In this document: piece after piece, positions 36,637 to 46,169 of the stretch
Layout: the number at the start of each line of letters is the position of its first letter
Numbering within the stretch: the first letter of the stretch is position 1
Source: Sphingomonas crusticola
Lineage (GTDB): Bacteria; Pseudomonadota; Alphaproteobacteria; Sphingomonadales; Sphingomonadaceae
Direction of reading: 5' to 3'
DNA length: 64,000 nt
NCBI RefSeq assembly: GCF_003391115.1
Contig: NZ_QTJP01000001.1
Coordinates: 1,798,001 to 1,862,000, forward strand
Notes under the pieces: generated by a model
What the model saw: the letters and a program-made list of their open reading frames with translations, nothing else
What the model was told of the DNA's origin: nothing
Database searches by the model: none
Translations under genes and position numbers: made by a program

Positions 36637-37906
36637 TGCGTCCGATCCGGGATTCGAGGCGGCCTTTACCGATCTGGTGAATGCGCGGCGCGAGGCGGAT
36701 GGCGACGTCTCGCGCGATGTCGCCACCATCGTCCGGGCGGTACGCGTCGCCGGCGACGGCGCGCTGCGCGACTATACGCGCGATTTCGATGGGCACGATC
36801 TCGACGTGACGGGCTGGGGCGTCAGCCGCGCGGAACGCCGCGCTGCGCTCGACGGGCTCGACCGCGAGTTGCGGGGTGCACTGGAGCTCGCCGCCGCGCG
36901 CATCGCCGCTTATCATTGCGACCAGAAGCCCGCCGACCGGGACATGACCGATGCCGCCGGCGTGCGGCTCGGCGCGCGCTGGAATGCGGTCGATGCCGCC
37001 GGTCTCTACGTGCCGGGCGGCCGCGCGGCCTATCCCTCGACCGTGCTGATGAACGCCATTCCGGCGCGCGTCGCCGGCGTCGGGCGCGTGACGATGGTGA
37101 CGCCCACCCCCAATGGCGAGATCAATCCGCTCGTGCTGGCAGCGGCGGAGATCGCGGGCGTCGACGAGGTGTGGCGCGTCGGCGGCGCGCAGGCGATCGC
37201 CGCGCTTGCTTACGGAACTGAGCAGATCCGCCCGGTCGATGTGATCGTCGGCCCGGGCAATGCCTGGGTCGCCGAGGCCAAGCGCCAGCTTTACGGCGTG
37301 GTCGGGATCGACATGGTCGCGGGCCCGTCCGAGATCGTGGTGGTCGCCGATGGGGCCAACGATCCCACGTGGATCGCCGCCGATCTGCTCAGCCAAGCCG
37401 AGCATGACCCGACCAGCCAGTCGATCCTGTTCACCGACGATGCCGCCTTCGCCGCCGCGGTCGAGCAGGCGGTCGCCGCACAACTCGCCGCGCTCGCGAC
37501 CGGCGCCACCGCCGCTACCGCGTGGAGCGACAATGGTGCGGTGATCGTGGTACCTTCGCTCGACGCGGCGATGCCGTTGGTCGATCGGCTCGCGCCCGAG
37601 CATCTCGAGCTCGCGCTCGACGACCCGGAAGCTTTGTTCGCCAAGGTCCGCCACGCCGGATCGGTTTTCCTCGGACGCTACACGCCCGAGGCTGTTGGAG
37701 ATTATGTTGCCGGACCCAATCACGTCCTCCCCACCGGTCGCCGCGCGCGCTTCGCGTCCGGCCTGTCGGTGCTCGATTTCATGAAGCGGACCAGCTTCAT
37801 CGCCTGCACGCCCTCCAGCCTGGCTGCGATCGGGCCGGCGGCGGTCGCGCTCGCCAAGGCGGAGGGCCTGCCGGCTCACGCCGCCTCCGTGGCGGTCCGG
37901 CTGTGA
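36626..37906 (+). CDS. hisD: Histidinol dehydrogenase
   Basis: Last two steps of histidine synthesis, oxidising histidinol to histidine with 2 NAD+. The 426-residue protein has [38 protein letters not shown], the zinc/substrate region [15 protein letters not shown] and LAPEHLEL, and the C-terminal [20 protein letters not shown], all strongly conserved. It begins within hisG and its TGA overlaps the GTG of nusB. Confidence 0.97.
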   Translation: MRLDASDPGFEAAFTDLVNARREADGDVSRDVATIVRAVRVAGDGALRDYTRDFDGHDLDVTGWGVSRAERRAALDGLDRELRGALELAAARIAAYHCDQKPADRDMTDAAGVRLGARWNAVDAAGLYVPGGRAAYPSTVLMNAIPARVAGVGRVTMVTPTPNGEINPLVLAAAEIAGVDEVWRVGGAQAIAALAYGTEQIRPVDVIVGPGNAWVAEAKRQLYGVVGIDMVAGPSEIVVVADGANDPTWIAADLLSQAEHDPTSQSILFTDDAAFAAAVEQAVAAQLAALATGATAATAWSDNGAVIVVPSLDAAMPLVDRLAPEHLELALDDPEALFAKVRHAGSVFLGRYTPEAVGDYVAGPNHVLPTGRRARFASGLSVLDFMKRTSFIACTPSSLAAIGPAAVALAKAEGLPAHAASVAVRL

Positions 37907-38358
37907 AGCGCGGCGCAGGACGGTCGCGCTCGCGCTCGGCCGCGCGGCTGGCGGCGGTGCAGGCCTTGTACCAGCAGGAGATGGAGGGCACGCCGCTGGC
38001 GCGGCTGCTCGACGAATTCCACCGCCACCGGCTCGGGGCGACGATCGAGGATGTCGAATATACCGATGCCGAGGTCGACTTTTTCGACGATGTCGTGCGT
38101 GGCGCCGAGGCACGGCGCGAGGAGATCGATGCCGCCATCACGAAGCGGCTGACGTCAGGCTGGAACCTGCCGCGGCTCGACCGGCCGATGCGCGCGATCC
38201 TGCGCGCGGGCACTTATGAGCTGATCGCCCGCGCCGACGTGCCGACCGCGACCATCATCAGCGAATATGTCGATGTCGCCGACGCCTTTTACGACAAGCG
38301 CGAAACGGGCTTCGTCAACGGGCTGCTGGATTCCGTAGCGAAGGACGTGCGGGTTTAA
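37903..38358 (+). CDS. nusB: Transcription antitermination factor NusB
   Basis: RNA-binding helical protein that joins NusE/S10 on boxA RNA in rRNA antitermination. The 151-residue protein starts at the GTG 37903, overlapping the hisD stop, and carries AARLAAVQALYQQEM at the N-terminus and VPTATIISEYVDVADAFYDKRETGFVNGLLD at the C-terminus, both NusB hallmarks. Its place behind hisD is odd functionally but shows translational coupling to the histidine operon. Confidence 0.94.
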   Translation: MKRGAGRSRSRSAARLAAVQALYQQEMEGTPLARLLDEFHRHRLGATIEDVEYTDAEVDFFDDVVRGAEARREEIDAAITKRLTSGWNLPRLDRPMRAILRAGTYELIARADVPTATIISEYVDVADAFYDKRETGFVNGLLDSVAKDVRV

Positions 38359-38363
38359 CCGCC

Positions 38364-38383
38364 CCTCTCCGAACGGGGAGAGG
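38364..38383. terminator. Hairpin between convergent nusB and rsh
   Basis: CCTCTCC (38364-38370) pairs with GGAGAGG (38377-38383) around a 6-base loop. It ends exactly at the rsh stop codon. No T-run is seen, so it is a weak or bidirectional terminator. Confidence 0.45.
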
Positions 38384-40501
38384 TCAAGCCGCCAGCGGCG
38401 CCCTCGGCTCCATTCGTTCGGCGCTGACGATCCCGTCGGCCGCGCGCAGGGCGGCGACGATGCGCATCAAATGGGCGACATCGTGGACCTCGATCACCAC
38501 CTGGAAGGTGTGGAAGCTCTCGTCGCGTTCGGCGAGGTTGATATTGACGATGTTGGCGCCCTGCGTGCCGAGAATGCCGGCCATGATGCCGAGCGAGCCC
38601 GGCTGATTGCGCACGATCACGCACAGGCGCGCGGTGCCGCCGTCGCTGCCGTCGCCCCAGGCGAGATCGACCCAATCCCCCTCCGGCGCGGCCTGCAGCA
38701 CCGGGCATTCGATAACATGCACCTCCACCGCCGCATCGGGGCGGCGCACGCCGACGATACGGTCGCCCGGCACCGGCGTGCAGCAGGGTGCGAGCGTAAA
38801 GGCGACGCCGGGCGTGAGCCCCTTCATCGAGATCGCGCTCTGCTGCGACGGGCGGACATTGGCGCCGAGCCCGCCGGTCGAGCCCGGCATTAGCGCCTCC
38901 ATCACCTGCGCGTCGGTCAGCGTGCCGCGTGCGATATTCTCCATCAGACGGTCCGCGTCCGGAAGTTTGAGCCGCTTGAGCGCTTCTGCCTGCGCATCGG
39001 GCGAGAGCGTTGCCGGCATGCGCGAGACGATCGCGTCGTAGAAGCGCCGGCCGAGCGCGACCATCTCGGCATGCTCCTTCTGACGCACGAAGCGGCGGAT
39101 CTTGGCGCGCGCCTTGCCGGTCGCGGCGAAACCCATCCACGCCGCCTGTGGCTCCTGCGCCTTGGAGCGCAGGATCTGGACCTGATCGCCATTCATGATC
39201 TGCGTGCGCAGCGGCACGACCCGGCCGTTGATCTTGGCGCCGACCGTTTGGTCGCCGAGATCGGTATGGACCGCATAAGCAAAGTCCACCGGCGTCGCGC
39301 CCTTGGGCAGCTGGATCAGCTCGCCCTGCGGCGTGAAGGCGAAGATGCGATCCTGATACATCGCCATGCGCGTATGTTCGAGCAGCTCCTCCGGGCTGGC
39401 GGCATGGTCGAGGATCTCGACGAGATCGCGGATCCAGCGCGAATTGACGTCGGGCTGGATCATGCCGCCTGCTTTGTAGGCCCAGTGCGCGGCGACGCCG
39501 AACTCGGCCTCGGCGTGCATCTTTTGCGTGCGGATTTGGATCTCGATGCGCACCCGCTCATGGTGCATCACGGCGGTATGGAGCGAGCGATAGCCGTTGC
39601 GCTTGGGCGTCGAGATATAATCCTTGAACCGGCCCGGGACCATCGGCCAGCGCTCGTGCAGCAGGCCGAGCGCGCGGTAGCATTGCTCGGTTTCGTCCAC
39701 GAGCACGCGGAACGCCATCACATCGGACAATTGTTCGAAGCTGATGTGGCGCTCGGTCATCTTGCGCCAGATCGAATAAGGATGCTTCTCGCGCCCCTCG
39801 ACCTCGGCCTTGATCCCTTTCTGCGCTAGCAGCAGGCGGATGCCCGAGGCGATACGCGCGACCTGGTCGCCACCGCCCTGCTTGAGCTGCTCGAGCCGCT
39901 TGGTGATCGAATCATAAGCTTCGGGCTCGAGTTCGGCGAAGGCGAGCGTCTGCATCTCCTTCATGAATTCGTACATGCCGATGCGCTCGGCGAGCGGCGC
40001 ATAGATATCCATCGTCTCGCGCGCGATGCGGCGGCGCTTTTCTTCCGACGGAATGAATTTCAGCGTCCGCATATTGTGCAGCCGGTCGGCAAGCTTGACC
40101 AGCAGCACGCGGATGTCATCCGACATGGCGAGCAGGAATTTGCGCAGATTCTCGGCGGCGCGCTCATTGTCGCTCTGCGCCTCGATCTTCGACAATTTGG
40201 TGACGCCGTCGACCAGCCGCGCCACGGAGGGCCCGAAGCTCTTCTCGATCTGCTCGGGCGTGGCGAGCGTGTCCTCGACCGTATCGTGCAGGATCGCGGT
40301 GGCGATGGTTTCGTCGTCGAGGTGGAGGTCGGTGAGGATACCGGCGACTTCGATCGGATGGCTGAAATAAGGGTCGCCATTGGCGCGCTTTTGGCTGCCA
40401 TGCGCCGCCATCGAAAAGACATAGGCGCGGTTGAGCAAGGCCTCGTCGGCGGTGGGATCGTAACTCAGGACCCGATCGACCAGCTCATATTGGCGCAACA
40501 T
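38384..40501 (-). CDS. rsh: Bifunctional (p)ppGpp synthetase/hydrolase Rsh (RelA/SpoT)
   Basis: Makes and degrades the stringent-response alarmone. Starting at ATG 40501 it has 705 residues. The N-terminal HD hydrolase domain shows AILHDTVEDT; the synthetase domain shows PGRFKDYISTPKRNGYRSLH, whose RFKD marks bifunctional enzymes rather than synthetase-only RelA. The TGS domain FTPQGELIQLPKGATPVDFA and a C-terminal ACT domain complete the family layout. Alphaproteobacteria normally carry this single long Rsh. It is convergent with nusB and has the iron-uptake unit divergently upstream. Confidence 0.96.
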   Translation of the reverse strand: MLRQYELVDRVLSYDPTADEALLNRAYVFSMAAHGSQKRANGDPYFSHPIEVAGILTDLHLDDETIATAILHDTVEDTLATPEQIEKSFGPSVARLVDGVTKLSKIEAQSDNERAAENLRKFLLAMSDDIRVLLVKLADRLHNMRTLKFIPSEEKRRRIARETMDIYAPLAERIGMYEFMKEMQTLAFAELEPEAYDSITKRLEQLKQGGGDQVARIASGIRLLLAQKGIKAEVEGREKHPYSIWRKMTERHISFEQLSDVMAFRVLVDETEQCYRALGLLHERWPMVPGRFKDYISTPKRNGYRSLHTAVMHHERVRIEIQIRTQKMHAEAEFGVAAHWAYKAGGMIQPDVNSRWIRDLVEILDHAASPEELLEHTRMAMYQDRIFAFTPQGELIQLPKGATPVDFAYAVHTDLGDQTVGAKINGRVVPLRTQIMNGDQVQILRSKAQEPQAAWMGFAATGKARAKIRRFVRQKEHAEMVALGRRFYDAIVSRMPATLSPDAQAEALKRLKLPDADRLMENIARGTLTDAQVMEALMPGSTGGLGANVRPSQQSAISMKGLTPGVAFTLAPCCTPVPGDRIVGVRRPDAAVEVHVIECPVLQAAPEGDWVDLAWGDGSDGGTARLCVIVRNQPGSLGIMAGILGTQGANIVNINLAERDESFHTFQVVIEVHDVAHLMRIVAALRAADGIVSAERMEPRAPLAA

Positions 40502-40599
40502 CGACTCAAGATGGGGTTTCCTGCGGGCACAAGGCAAGCGCCAAGCCTCCTCTGCCGCTTTAAAAGCGCAGGAAGCGGCGAAACAGCCTCATTTAAGAA

Positions 40600-40645
40600 T
40601 GCGAAACGTTCGCAATAAGGTTGACGTTGCGAACGACTCTCATTA
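40600..40645 (+). promoter_or_regulatory. Fur-like iron-regulatory region
   Basis: TTGCGAACGACTCTCATTA (40627-40645) reads on the other strand as a Fur-box-like TAATGAGAGTCGTTCGCAA. Just upstream lies a perfect inverted repeat TGCGAA-ACG-TTCGCA (40600-40614). Both share the TGCGAA word. They lie 54-99 bases before the start of the TonB-dependent receptor, in a position suited to repression by iron-loaded Fur or a related regulator. Confidence 0.55.
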
Positions 40646-40698
40646 GCGGACAGGCATCGAGGGCGAAACAATCGCCGGCAGCTTCGCAAAGGGAAACC

Positions 40699-43191
40699 AT
40701 GGCCCGCACCGCCGAAACCAAGCCTTCCGACTGGGCCAAGCCCGCCTTCCTGGCGCTTTCCTGTGTCGGCTTCGTTTCCTCGGCGCACGCCGCGGTGGAT
40801 GCCGCCAACGACACGGCCGAAGCGGACGCTGCCGACCGGCCTGAAGTCGTCGTCACCGGCCGCCACGATGACAAGCCCGCCAACGTCAAGCTGACCGCGC
40901 CGCTGATCGACACGCCGCGTTCGATCACGATCCTGCCTGAGACGCTGATCAAGGACACGGGTTCGGCCAGCCTGGTCGACGCGCTTCGCACCGTGCCCGG
41001 CATTACTTTCGGCGCTGCCGAAGGCGGCAACCCGATCGGCGACCGCCCTTTCATCCGCGGCTTCGACAGCCAGGGCTCGACCTATGTGGATGGCGTGCGC
41101 GACATCGGCGCGCAAACCCGCGAGGTCTTCGCGATCGAGCAGATCGAGGTGGTGAAGGGATCCGACAGCGTCCTCGGCGGGCGCGGCTCCGCCGGCGGCA
41201 CGCTCAACATCGTTTCAAAGCTGCCCAAGCTCGCCGATTTTGCGCGCGGCGACGTCAGCTATGGCAATGCCGATTACAAGCGTGCCACGATCGACGTGAA
41301 CCACAAGCTCAACGACATCATCGCGGTGCGGGTCGAGGGCATGTGGCACGACCAGGATGTCGCGGGGCGCGATGCGATCTGGCAGAAGCGCTGGGGCATC
41401 GCGCCGTCGATCACGATCGGGCTCGGCACGCCGACGCGGCTGACGGCATCCTATTACCATCTCCACTCGAACGAATTGCCCGACAGCGGGCTGCCTTACG
41501 GTTATGTCTGCTCGGCGACGGTCTGCAACGCACCGGCTGGCGACTTCGTCCTGTCGGAGCCGGTCCATCACGTCACCACCAAGGGTGGCATCACCGGAAC
41601 CGTGCCTTATTCCACCTTTTACGGGCTCAAGGATCGCGACTTCCGCAAGTCCAATACCGACCAGTTCACGATGCGCGCCGAACATGATTTCGGCAGTGAC
41701 ATCATGCTGCGCAACACGGCGCGCTTCAGCCACACCTGGCAAGGCTATAGCTTCCTGCTGCCCGACGATTCGACCGGCAATGTGATCGGCACCACGACCA
41801 CCAACGCCACCACCGGCGGCGTCACCCAATATACCAATGGCGGCTATGTCTGGCGGCGCGCCAATACCCGCGCCGGCGTCACCAACACCCTGATCAACCA
41901 GACCGATCTTACCGCCAAGTTCGATACCGGGCCGCTCAAGCATAGTGTCGCCACCGGCGTTGAGTTTTCGAGCGAGGATGCGCACCGCGGCACCTATGTG
42001 ATGGCAACAGGATCGACGATCAGCCCGCGCTGCAATAGCAATACGATCGCGCGTTATTATTGCACGTCGCTGTTCGCCCCGAACCCCAATGATCCATGGG
42101 TAAATTACGCAAGCGACACGTCGAGCGTGCCGACGCCCGTCGTACGCAGCCCCGGCTATGGCGACATTTTCAACAAGGGCATCACGCGCGCCGCTTACCT
42201 GTTCGATACGGTTTCGTTCGGCGACTGGCTGATCGCCAATGTCGGCGCGCGTTATGACGATTTCACTTCGACCGTGCGGCCGGGTCGCGCGACCGTGACC
42301 GCGCCGTCGATCGAGCTGCGCCGCCGCGACCGCGACTGGAGCTATCAGGCAGGGCTCGTCGCCAAGCCGACCAGGAATAGCAGCCTGTACGTTTCCTACG
42401 CGACCAGTGTCACGCCGCCGAACAGCCTGCTGGGTGAGGGGTCGGAACAGAATTCGGTCGGAACGACCGTCACGCCCCTGCTCGACCAGCTCAAGCCGGA
42501 AAAGACCAAGTCGCTCGAGGCCGGCGCCAAGGCCGACATATTGGGCGAACGGCTGTCGCTGACCGCCGCCGTCTTCCGCACCGAGAGCAGCAATGCACGC
42601 GTATCGATCGACGCCAATACGGTTGCCTTCATCGGCAAGAAGCAGGTCGAGGGGTTCGAGCTCGGCTTCAACGGACGCATCGCCAAGGGCTGGACCATCT
42701 TCGGTGGTTATTCCTACCTCGATGCCAAGATCAAGGAAGCCGGCCTGAGCGCGCTGACGGCCGCCGCGGTGCCCGGCCAGGCGGCCAAGACGGTCTATGT
42801 GCCGTCCATCAATAACGGCAAGCGCTTCCCGCAGACCGCCAAGGACAGCTTCACGGCCTGGACAACCTACGAGACCAACGCCTTCTCGATCGGCGGCGGC
42901 GCCTTCTACACCAGCCGCGTGTTCGGCGGTTATAGCGACAACCGCACCGCCACCCAGAATGCGGCAGGCGTGGTGACGATCAACCCTGCAACGACAATAT
43001 TGGCCCGCTCGATCCCAAGCTATTGGCGCTTCGATGCGCGGGCGAGCTACAAGCTCGACAAGCATATCGAGCTAAGCGTCAACGCGCAGAATTTGACCAA
43101 CAAGCGCTACTTCAACCAGGCCTATGCCAGCCACTATGCCTCGGTTGCCCCGGGCCGCACCGTGTTCGGCACGCTGAGCGTCGATTATTGA
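40699..43191 (+). CDS. TonB-dependent siderophore receptor
   Basis: An 830-residue outer-membrane receptor. The signal peptide ends near SSAHA; the plug domain follows with the TonB-box-like PEVVVTGR, then DTPRSITILPETLI and RPFIRGFDSQGSTYVDGVRD, IEVVKGSDSVLGGRGSAGGT and a 22-stranded barrel ending with an aromatic residue (GTLSVDY). The CirA/Fiu-like TIGR01783 siderophore-receptor layout suggests uptake of catecholate-type iron chelates. ATG 40699 follows AAAGGGAAACC. It heads a four-gene iron unit with a Fur-like site upstream. Confidence 0.93.
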   Translation: MARTAETKPSDWAKPAFLALSCVGFVSSAHAAVDAANDTAEADAADRPEVVVTGRHDDKPANVKLTAPLIDTPRSITILPETLIKDTGSASLVDALRTVPGITFGAAEGGNPIGDRPFIRGFDSQGSTYVDGVRDIGAQTREVFAIEQIEVVKGSDSVLGGRGSAGGTLNIVSKLPKLADFARGDVSYGNADYKRATIDVNHKLNDIIAVRVEGMWHDQDVAGRDAIWQKRWGIAPSITIGLGTPTRLTASYYHLHSNELPDSGLPYGYVCSATVCNAPAGDFVLSEPVHHVTTKGGITGTVPYSTFYGLKDRDFRKSNTDQFTMRAEHDFGSDIMLRNTARFSHTWQGYSFLLPDDSTGNVIGTTTTNATTGGVTQYTNGGYVWRRANTRAGVTNTLINQTDLTAKFDTGPLKHSVATGVEFSSEDAHRGTYVMATGSTISPRCNSNTIARYYCTSLFAPNPNDPWVNYASDTSSVPTPVVRSPGYGDIFNKGITRAAYLFDTVSFGDWLIANVGARYDDFTSTVRPGRATVTAPSIELRRRDRDWSYQAGLVAKPTRNSSLYVSYATSVTPPNSLLGEGSEQNSVGTTVTPLLDQLKPEKTKSLEAGAKADILGERLSLTAAVFRTESSNARVSIDANTVAFIGKKQVEGFELGFNGRIAKGWTIFGGYSYLDAKIKEAGLSALTAAAVPGQAAKTVYVPSINNGKRFPQTAKDSFTAWTTYETNAFSIGGGAFYTSRVFGGYSDNRTATQNAAGVVTINPATTILARSIPSYWRFDARASYKLDKHIELSVNAQNLTNKRYFNQAYASHYASVAPGRTVFGTLSVDY

Positions 43192-43193
43192 GG

Positions 43194-43937
43194 ATGGCGG
43201 ACCAAGCGGCGATCGCAAGCATCAACGCGCTCAGCGCGGATGAGCTCGCGCGCCGCTTGTCCGGACCGCGCGAAGACGTCGCTGCCTTCGTGCGCGAAGC
43301 GGCCGAAGCCGGCTCGGCCGAGGCTCAGGCCCGGCTCGGCCAGATGCTCCTCGACGGCGACGGGATTCCCCCTGATCCGCGCCAGGCCTTCACCTGGTTC
43401 GAGCGCGCCGCCAATGCGGGCCACCTTGAGGCGGCCAACATGGTCGGGCGCTGCTACGATCTCGGCTGGGGCGTGCCGGCGGACAAGGTTCGGGCCGCCG
43501 CGTGGTTCCGTCAGGCAGCCGCGCGCGGCCTTACCTGGGCCAAATATAATTATGCGACGATGCTGGCGTTGGGCCGGGGTGTGCCGAGGGACCGGGCAAT
43601 GGCGCTGACGTTGTTTAGCGAGGCCGCCGACGATGGTTATGCCAAGGCGCATAATTTCGTCGGCAGCTTTCATGAGGATGGCTGGGTGGTCGCACCCGAC
43701 CTGGCGGAAGCCGCCCGCCGCTACGCGATCGCGGCAGCCGGCGGCGACTTTCGCGGCCAGTTCAATCATGGCCGCATGCTCGCCTTGCGCGGAGAAACCG
43801 AAGATGCGCTGCACTGGATGGAACGCGCCTGGGATGGCGGCAATGCCCGCTTCCGCGCGCAGATGATCGACTATCTGCTGCGCCAGGGCGAACCCTATTT
43901 GTCGGCCATCGCGCGGCTGAGCGGACGCGCCGCATGA
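43194..43937 (+). CDS. SEL1-like repeat protein
   Basis: A 247-residue solenoid of SEL1 repeats: [34 protein letters not shown] and three or four further units (for example DNYA-type [20 protein letters not shown]) ending near residue 220. It begins two bases after the receptor stop and overlaps the PiuC-type gene by four bases. No signal peptide. SEL1 proteins are protein-protein adaptors; SEL1 genes of this kind recur between TonB receptor and PiuC genes, suggesting a role in the same iron system. Confidence 0.85.
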   Translation: MADQAAIASINALSADELARRLSGPREDVAAFVREAAEAGSAEAQARLGQMLLDGDGIPPDPRQAFTWFERAANAGHLEAANMVGRCYDLGWGVPADKVRAAAWFRQAAARGLTWAKYNYATMLALGRGVPRDRAMALTLFSEAADDGYAKAHNFVGSFHEDGWVVAPDLAEAARRYAIAAAGGDFRGQFNHGRMLALRGETEDALHWMERAWDGGNARFRAQMIDYLLRQGEPYLSAIARLSGRAA

Positions 43938-44605
43938 TCGTCATTCCGCAGGTCATCGATAGCGAAATGCTGCGCAGCATGAATGACCGGCTCAATGCAG
44001 CATCGTGGATCGACGGCAACGCCACCTCTGGCCATCAGTCCGCGCTGGCCAAGGCCAATCGCCAGCTTCCCGAGGATGGCGCCGAGGCGCGTGCACTGGG
44101 CGAGATCGTGCTGGACGCCCTCAGCCGCTCGCCGCTGTTCATCGCCGCCGCGCTGCCGCTGAAGGTCTATCCACCGTTGTTCAATCGCTACGGTGTCGGC
44201 GAAGGCTTTGGCGATCATGTCGACAGCGCTGTACGCATCCGCAGCGGGAGCGACTTCCGGGTGCGCAGCGACTTGTCGGCAACGCTCTTTCTGAGCGATC
44301 CCGCCAGTTATGACGGCGGGGAGTTGCTCGCCGAGGGCCAGGCGCCGATCAAGCTGCCGGCGGGCGATATGATTGTCTATCCGGCCTCGAGCGTGCATCG
44401 CGTGACGGCGGTCACGCGCGGGACGCGGACGGCGAGTTTCTTCTGGATCCAGTCGATGGTCCGCGACCACAGCGCGCGCACGATGTTGTTCGATCTCGAC
44501 CGCTCGATCCAGGAACTGACCGCGTCGGCCGGTCCGGGCGCGCCCGCGCTGGTAAGACTGACCGGCGTCTATCACAATCTGCTGCGCCGTTGGGCGGAAC
44601 TCTGA
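43934..44605 (+). CDS. piuC: PKHD-type Fe(II)/2-oxoglutarate hydroxylase (PiuC/YbiX family)
   Basis: A 223-residue 2-oxoglutarate-dependent oxygenase. The iron triad is H95 and D97 (GDHVDSAV) with H155 (SVHRV); R165 (TRGTRT) should bind 2-oxoglutarate. The C-terminal extension ([13 protein letters not shown]...[15 protein letters not shown]) is typical for the family. Members sit beside TonB-dependent siderophore receptors and are thought to modify or break down the imported chelate, though the reaction is not proven. Overlaps the SEL1 gene by four bases. Confidence 0.9.
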   Translation: MIVIPQVIDSEMLRSMNDRLNAASWIDGNATSGHQSALAKANRQLPEDGAEARALGEIVLDALSRSPLFIAAALPLKVYPPLFNRYGVGEGFGDHVDSAVRIRSGSDFRVRSDLSATLFLSDPASYDGGELLAEGQAPIKLPAGDMIVYPASSVHRVTAVTRGTRTASFFWIQSMVRDHSARTMLFDLDRSIQELTASAGPGAPALVRLTGVYHNLLRRWAEL

Positions 44606-44613
44606 GGGGCAAT

Positions 44614-45666
44614 ATGACGAAAGTGCAGTTGAGGAACGTCTGGTTTCAGATCCACAAATGGATCGGCATCATCCTCGCGATCATATTCATCCCCCTATCC
44701 TTTACCGGATCGATGCTGGTGTGGGACGAGCCGCTCGATCGCCTGCTTCAGCCGTCGCATTATGCGGAAACCGGTCCTGCGGCTTTGCCCGCCTCGGCTT
44801 ATGTCGCCGCCGCGCGCCAGAGCTTGCCCGCCGGCAGCACGATCGTCAGCCTGGCGATTGGAAAGGGCCCGGTGATGGTCACCGCCACGCCACCCCAGCC
44901 GAGCAAGATGCGCGGGCCGCCACTGCGGCTGGCGGCATGGATCGATCCCGCCACCGGTAGGTTGATCGACAGCGGGCTATCGGCCAGCCCGGTCCTGCGA
45001 TGGGCGCACATCTTCCACGGCAGCCTTCAGATTCCAGGCTCCGGGCGGGCGGTCGTCGGCTGGCTCGGCGTGCTGATGCTGATCTCGTCCCTGACCGGCA
45101 TCTGGTTGTGGTGGCCGCTGTCCGGGCGCTGGACGCGCGGCTTCCGCTGGCAGCGCCAGCCGGCGCTCGACGCCAATCTCCATCACATGATCGGCTTCTG
45201 GATATCGTTACCGCTGGCGTTGCTGTCGCTCACCGGCGTGATCATCGCGTGGCCGCAGATGATGGGCGGCGGCGGCATGCGGCGGCCGATGTCCGCGCCG
45301 CTCGCCACGCCGCAACTCACGGTCGATCGGGCGCTGACCGCCGCTTCCGTCAAAGGGCCGGTGACGATCACATGGCCGACCGACAAGACGCCGTGGACGA
45401 TCAAGCCGGCGCGCGGCGCCCCTGTGAAGATCGATGATGCGACGGGCACGCTCGCAACCGCGGACAACAAGCCGGAGCCTCCGCGCGCGCGTCCGCTCTA
45501 TCGGCGGCTCCACGACGGCACCAATATGGGCGTGATCTTCCAGATCGTCATCTTCCTGGCCGGAATTGCCCCCGCCATATTGGGCGTGACCGGCATCATC
45601 ATGTGGCTGCGGACCCGCAAGTGGCGCGGGCAGGTCGCGCAGCGCCGCGCGGGCGTGCGCGGCTGA
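44614..45666 (+). CDS. PepSY-associated transmembrane protein
   Basis: A 350-residue inner-membrane protein of the PepSY_TM / iron-regulated membrane protein family. The first span (WIGIILAIIFIPLSFTGSML) with the preceding HKW histidine, a middle span (VVGWLGVLMLISSLTGIWLWW), another near FWISLPLALLSLTGVIIAWP, and a last one (GVIFQIVIFLAGIAPAILGVTGIIMWL) are visible, with periplasmic PepSY regions between. Homologues are linked to siderophore reduction or release. GAGGGG precedes ATG 44614. Last gene of the iron unit. Confidence 0.88.
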   Translation: MTKVQLRNVWFQIHKWIGIILAIIFIPLSFTGSMLVWDEPLDRLLQPSHYAETGPAALPASAYVAAARQSLPAGSTIVSLAIGKGPVMVTATPPQPSKMRGPPLRLAAWIDPATGRLIDSGLSASPVLRWAHIFHGSLQIPGSGRAVVGWLGVLMLISSLTGIWLWWPLSGRWTRGFRWQRQPALDANLHHMIGFWISLPLALLSLTGVIIAWPQMMGGGGMRRPMSAPLATPQLTVDRALTAASVKGPVTITWPTDKTPWTIKPARGAPVKIDDATGTLATADNKPEPPRARPLYRRLHDGTNMGVIFQIVIFLAGIAPAILGVTGIIMWLRTRKWRGQVAQRRAGVRG

Positions 45667-45726
45667 GGAAGCGAGTCGGGCGATATCCACCGGATCGAGA
45701 TCGGCATGTGCCGAGGAATCTCGGCG

Positions 45727-46164
45727 CTAGTGGCTCTCGTCGGGCGCTTTACCCGTCGGCGAAAGCTCGATCACGAGAACGGCCGCGATCCAGACGGCTA
45801 TGGTCGCGGCCAGACGCTGCACGTCGCGCCAGGGCAAGCCTTGCGGCCTGAACGAAGGTACGAACAGGCTGGAGGCGACGATCGCCGCCCAAAGCGCCAT
45901 CGTCACATAAGCATAGGCCCTTCGCTCCGAGCTCGACACGTTACGCAGCGCCATGACCGTTCCGGCCAGAAGTATGATCACCTTCACATAATCGCCCAAT
46001 GCCAAGCCATCGAGGCTTCCCAGATTGGCTCCTAGCAGCGCCCCGAAGAAGAGGTTGATACCATCCACCGTTGCCAGCTTCTCGCGGTGTGTCTGCCTCA
46101 GAAACGGATTCACGACGCCTCTCGCCCTGGCCAAGGACAGTCCGGCGAGGCGTAACCGCGGCAT
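45727..46164 (-). CDS. Small multi-span membrane protein
   Basis: A predicted inner-membrane protein of unknown function with four hydrophobic spans: GINLFFGALLGANLG, YVKVIILLAGTVMAL, YAYVTMALWAAIVASSLFV and LAATIAVWIAAVLVIEL. The ATG at 46164 lies three bases after the parB stop (145 residues); an in-frame GTG at 46113 with GAGAGG before it would give 128 residues and a more typical N-terminus. It is convergent with the iron unit. No family recognised. Confidence 0.6.
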   Translation of the reverse strand: MPRLRLAGLSLARARGVVNPFLRQTHREKLATVDGINLFFGALLGANLGSLDGLALGDYVKVIILLAGTVMALRNVSSSERRAYAYVTMALWAAIVASSLFVPSFRPQGLPWRDVQRLAATIAVWIAAVLVIELSPTGKAPDESH

Positions 46165-46169
46165 GCCGA

